Notes under the pieces: model-generated
The model's input: the letters and a program-made list of their open reading frames with translations, nothing else
What the model was told of the DNA's origin: nothing
Databases searched by the model: none
Assembly: GCA_949284695.1 (NCBI GenBank)
Contig: CASDWJ010000028.1
Span: 1-64,000, forward strand
DNA from: an uncultured Christensenella sp.
Lineage (GTDB): Bacteria > Bacillota > Clostridia > Christensenellales > UBA3700
Length of the DNA stretch: 64,000 bases
Reading direction: 5' to 3'
Part shown: one piece after another, positions 61,573 through 64,000 of the stretch
Layout of the letters: each line of letters starts with the position of its first letter
Position numbering within the stretch: position 1 is the first letter of the stretch
Position numbers and translations under genes: made by a program

Positions 61573-62112
61573 ATGTACGACAAAAACATAGAAAAGGTAT
61601 TGATCTCAAAAGAGAGCATTCAAAAGAGGACGCAGGAACTTGCAAAGAAAATAAGCGACGACTACCGTGGCAAGCGGCTCATAATGGTATGCGTGCTGAC
61701 GGGCGCGATGGTGTTTTTCGCCGATCTCATCAGGATGCTCGACATCCCCGTAGAAGTTGACACGATCGTCGCTTCGAGTTACGGCGCGGGTATGACCACG
61801 AGCGGAAGCGTCAGGATATCCAAGGATATAAAATACGATATTTCGGGCAAGCACGTGATCCTCGTCGAGGACATCATCGACACGGGCGTCACGCTCAAGA
61901 CACTCACAAAAATGCTCGAGACCCGCGCTCCCGAAAGCCTCAGGGTCTGCTCCCTTCTCGACAAGCCGTCGAGGAGAAAGGTAGACTTCGAGGGCGATTA
62001 CGTGGGATTTAAGATACCCGACGAGTTCGTCGTCGGATACGGGCTCGACTATGCGGAGCAGTACCGCAATCTGCCCGAGGTCTGCGTCTACAGACCGCAG
62101 AAGGAGAACTGA
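61573..62112 (+). CDS. hpt: hypoxanthine phosphoribosyltransferase
   Basis: Enzyme of 179 residues for purine salvage. The PRPP-binding motif ILVEDIIDTGVTL is at 96-108; the early SSYGAGMTTSGSV loop and the late DEFVVGYGLDY are typical. GGAGAG precedes the start. tilS-hpt adjacency is common in Bacillota. The stop overlaps the cca start by one base. Confidence 0.96.
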   Translation: MYDKNIEKVLISKESIQKRTQELAKKISDDYRGKRLIMVCVLTGAMVFFADLIRMLDIPVEVDTIVASSYGAGMTTSGSVRISKDIKYDISGKHVILVEDIIDTGVTLKTLTKMLETRAPESLRVCSLLDKPSRRKVDFEGDYVGFKIPDEFVVGYGLDYAEQYRNLPEVCVYRPQKEN

Positions 62113-63449
62113 TGAAATACCCGTCCGCGCTCGACAAGCTCGCCAAGGCGTTCCCGTCCGACCTCTACCTCGTGGGAGGGGCGGTCAGAGATTACGTCCG
62201 CGGCGTTGAGACGGGGGATTTCGATCTCGCGGGCGCGGCGAAGCCCGACGAGATAAAGCGCGCGCTCGAGGGCGGCGCGTTCAGGGCGTGCGACAGCTCT
62301 CCCAAGCTGGGCACGCTGATCATCACGGGAGATGGGGCGCGCTTCGAGTACACGACTTTCAGGACGGACAGCTATCCCGAGGGAAGCGGCGCGCACAAAC
62401 CCGATCAGGTCGTCTTTACCGACGATATACAGCTCGATTGCAGGCGGCGCGACTTTCGTTGCAACGCGGTGTATTACGACGTAAAACGCGGCAAGATCGT
62501 CGATCCGCTCGGCGGAACAGGCGATATAAAACGCAAAATACTCAGGACGACCCGCTCTGCGACGGAGGTGTTCTGCGAGGACGGACTCAGGATAATGCGG
62601 CTGGTGCGCTTCGTCTCCACGCTCGGGTTTTCGCCCGACGACGAGGCGGAGAGCGCGGCGAAAGCGCTGGCGGGCAGGCTGAAAGACGTGTCCGTCGAGA
62701 GGATACGGGACGAACTGGACAAGACTCTGCAAGGGGAGAACGTCGTAAACGCGCTCGAACTGGCGACGTCGCTCAAAGTGCTCGAAATGATACTTCCCGA
62801 GCTTGCCGCCAACGACGGTCTCGCCCAACCCGCGGCGTTCCACAGATACGACGTGCTGAGACATTCGTTCCGCACGGTCGAGGCGGCGGGCGCGGATATA
62901 AAACTCGCGGCGCTCCTGCACGACGTAGGCAAAGCCGAAGCGTGGAAGAAAGACGGCAATATGCACAATCACGCTCAATACGGCGCGGCGATTGCGGGAG
63001 AGATAACGCGGCGGCTCAAGTATCCCAACGCGGTGATCGCAGAGACAGAGACGCTCGTCCGCGAGCACATGTACGATGTCAACGCCAACGCGCGCGAGAG
63101 CAGGCTGAGGCGGTTCGTCGCGAGAAACCACGCGGTGATAGACAAGCTGATCGCGCTCGTCAGAGCGGACAGCAAGGGCACCGGGCTTTTCGACGACAGC
63201 CCGAGAGCGGACAGATTTCAGGCGACGCTCGACGCGATGAAAAGAGAAAAGATACCGTTCACGGTCAGACAGCTTGCCGTGAACGGAGACGATATGAAGA
63301 AGCTGGGGTTAAAAGGAGAAAAGATAGGAGACGCGTTGCAGGAACTGCTGACGGGTTGTCTTGACGGCATTCTACGCAACGACAGAGAGGTCCTGCTTGC
63401 CGCGGCGGCGAAAGCCGCGGGCAGAGCGACGAAGAAGGAGGAATCATGA
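62112..63449 (+). CDS. cca: CCA-adding enzyme / tRNA nucleotidyltransferase
   Basis: Class II nucleotidyltransferase of 445 residues. The catalytic head has LVGGAVRDYVRGVETGDFDLAG (20-41) with the two metal Asp. The DxxRRDFxxNA motif reads LDCRRRDFRCNAVYYD, and EDGLRIMRLVRF binds nucleotide. An HD domain, LAALLHDVGKAEAW, lies near 263-277. The tRNA genes in the window already encode CCA, so repair is the likely role. Confidence 0.93.
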   Translation: MKYPSALDKLAKAFPSDLYLVGGAVRDYVRGVETGDFDLAGAAKPDEIKRALEGGAFRACDSSPKLGTLIITGDGARFEYTTFRTDSYPEGSGAHKPDQVVFTDDIQLDCRRRDFRCNAVYYDVKRGKIVDPLGGTGDIKRKILRTTRSATEVFCEDGLRIMRLVRFVSTLGFSPDDEAESAAKALAGRLKDVSVERIRDELDKTLQGENVVNALELATSLKVLEMILPELAANDGLAQPAAFHRYDVLRHSFRTVEAAGADIKLAALLHDVGKAEAWKKDGNMHNHAQYGAAIAGEITRRLKYPNAVIAETETLVREHMYDVNANARESRLRRFVARNHAVIDKLIALVRADSKGTGLFDDSPRADRFQATLDAMKREKIPFTVRQLAVNGDDMKKLGLKGEKIGDALQELLTGCLDGILRNDREVLLAAAAKAAGRATKKEES

Positions 63450-64000
63450 CTGTACCCGAAATACTTATACTTGCGTTTTCCGTGGCGGCGTGCGTGTTCG
63501 CGCTTGCCGCGCTGATAGTCGTCTGCGTAAAAAAGACGGACAATTCCAAGACGACCGAAGAAATGGCGAACGATATAGGAGACGCGGTCAATCTGATCAA
63601 CGCCAATACGAGGGGAGAGGTCGGCGCGGCGAAAGAAGTCGTCGTCACGGCGTTCTCGACCGCGAATACGGCGACGGTCACCGCGCTCGACGCTCAGCTC
63701 AAGACTTTCGGCGACAGCATAAGGGATTTCAAGGGCGACGTAAGCCGCGCACTCGAGGATATGAGGAGACTTCTCAGAGAGAACGAGGAGAGCGTGCGCA
63801 CGACCTTTGCGGGCAATCTCGAGCAGGTGCGCAAAGAGTTCAAAGAGAGCGTCGAGGATATCAGAAAGTCGGTTTCCGACAACCTCAAGAGCGTGCGCGA
63901 CGACAACGAAAAACAGCTTTCCGAGATGAGAAAGACGGTCGAAGAAAAACTCGCGGAGACGCTTGACACCCGCGTCAAGAACGCGTTCGAGCAGGTCAAC
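63446..64000 (+). CDS. rmuC: DNA recombination protein RmuC, N-terminal part (cut by window edge)
   Basis: First 185 residues. One transmembrane helix (about 5-27) is followed by a long coiled coil with LRENEESVRT and SVRDDNEKQLSEMRKTVEEKL, the last of which is a hallmark of RmuC before its nuclease domain. The ATG overlaps the cca stop (ATGA) and follows AAGGAGG. The PD-(D/E)xK domain would lie beyond the window. Confidence 0.88.
   Translation, partial: MTVPEILILAFSVAACVFALAALIVVCVKKTDNSKTTEEMANDIGDAVNLINANTRGEVGAAKEVVVTAFSTANTATVTALDAQLKTFGDSIRDFKGDVSRALEDMRRLLRENEESVRTTFAGNLEQVRKEFKESVEDIRKSVSDNLKSVRDDNEKQLSEMRKTVEEKLAETLDTRVKNAFEQVN

Overview
The window looks like part of the chromosome of a low-to-mid GC Bacillota, most likely an uncultured gut member of the Clostridia. 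The signs are strong GGAGG ribosome sites, TTGACA/TATAAT promoters, rho-independent terminators after most operons, a KtrAB potassium system, a CdaA-type c-di-AMP cyclase, lipobox-type lipoproteins and a NahK-GalE pair as used on host or milk glycans. No rRNA, CRISPR array, plasmid or phage gene was seen. I do not name a genus.

Layout. 1-0.14 kb: end of an IS3-family element. 0.26-2.3: ktrB-ktrA. 2.6-11.4: a lipoprotein, a DUF6512 membrane protein, NahK-like kinase, galE, an O-antigen-ligase-like protein and a WbpM/CapD-type nucleotide-sugar dehydratase. 11.7-14.2: two related membrane proteins of unknown role. 14.3-23.4: SIS isomerase, trmL-gltX, an XRE regulator, a PepV-like dipeptidase, a large anchored surface protein and apgM. 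23.6-27.8: a cytoplasmic GH2 glycosidase and an MFS/GPH transporter. 27.8-29.1: a repeat-rich leader, an unidentified small RNA and a Mn riboswitch in front of mntP. 29.3-34.7: birA, two GNAT acetyltransferases, tRNA-Gly, a proteasome-like Ntn hydrolase, tRNA-Pro and a DUF815 ATPase.

34.9-41.6 kb is an accessory island between two tRNA-Leu genes that converge on it. It holds a 1432-residue BspA-like lipoprotein and a sigma-like HTH protein, and is bounded by inverted ~130 bp repeats and by extra copies of the tRNA 3' ends. 41.8-51.2: ppa, comEC, holA, two membrane or lipoproteins, cdaA, DUF1015 and aspartate kinase. 51.2-53.3: three tandem ~400 bp noncoding repeats, three spaced palindromes and an XRE regulator. 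53.4-54.0: a nitrilase-like protein that has lost its catalytic residues.

54.0-56.7 kb is the most striking part. An OmpR/CiaR-like response regulator and histidine kinase are preceded by two homologous small RNA genes on the opposite strand. Both sRNA promoters and the operon promoter share one geometry: a TTTAAT-type direct repeat with 5-base spacing, then exactly 10 bases, then the -10 box. Both RNAs carry a 7 bp stem that closes a 51-61 base C/U-rich loop with Shine-Dalgarno-complementary motifs, followed by a GC-rich terminator. This is the architecture of the streptococcal CiaRH/csRNA regulon, here apparently in a clostridial relative.

56.9-64 kb: iron-type alcohol dehydrogenase, NUDIX hydrolase, a zinc-dependent phospholipase C-like protein, and a tilS-hpt-cca-rmuC cluster that runs off the window. 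KtrAB and CdaA are both present, so c-di-AMP control of potassium uptake is a reasonable inference.
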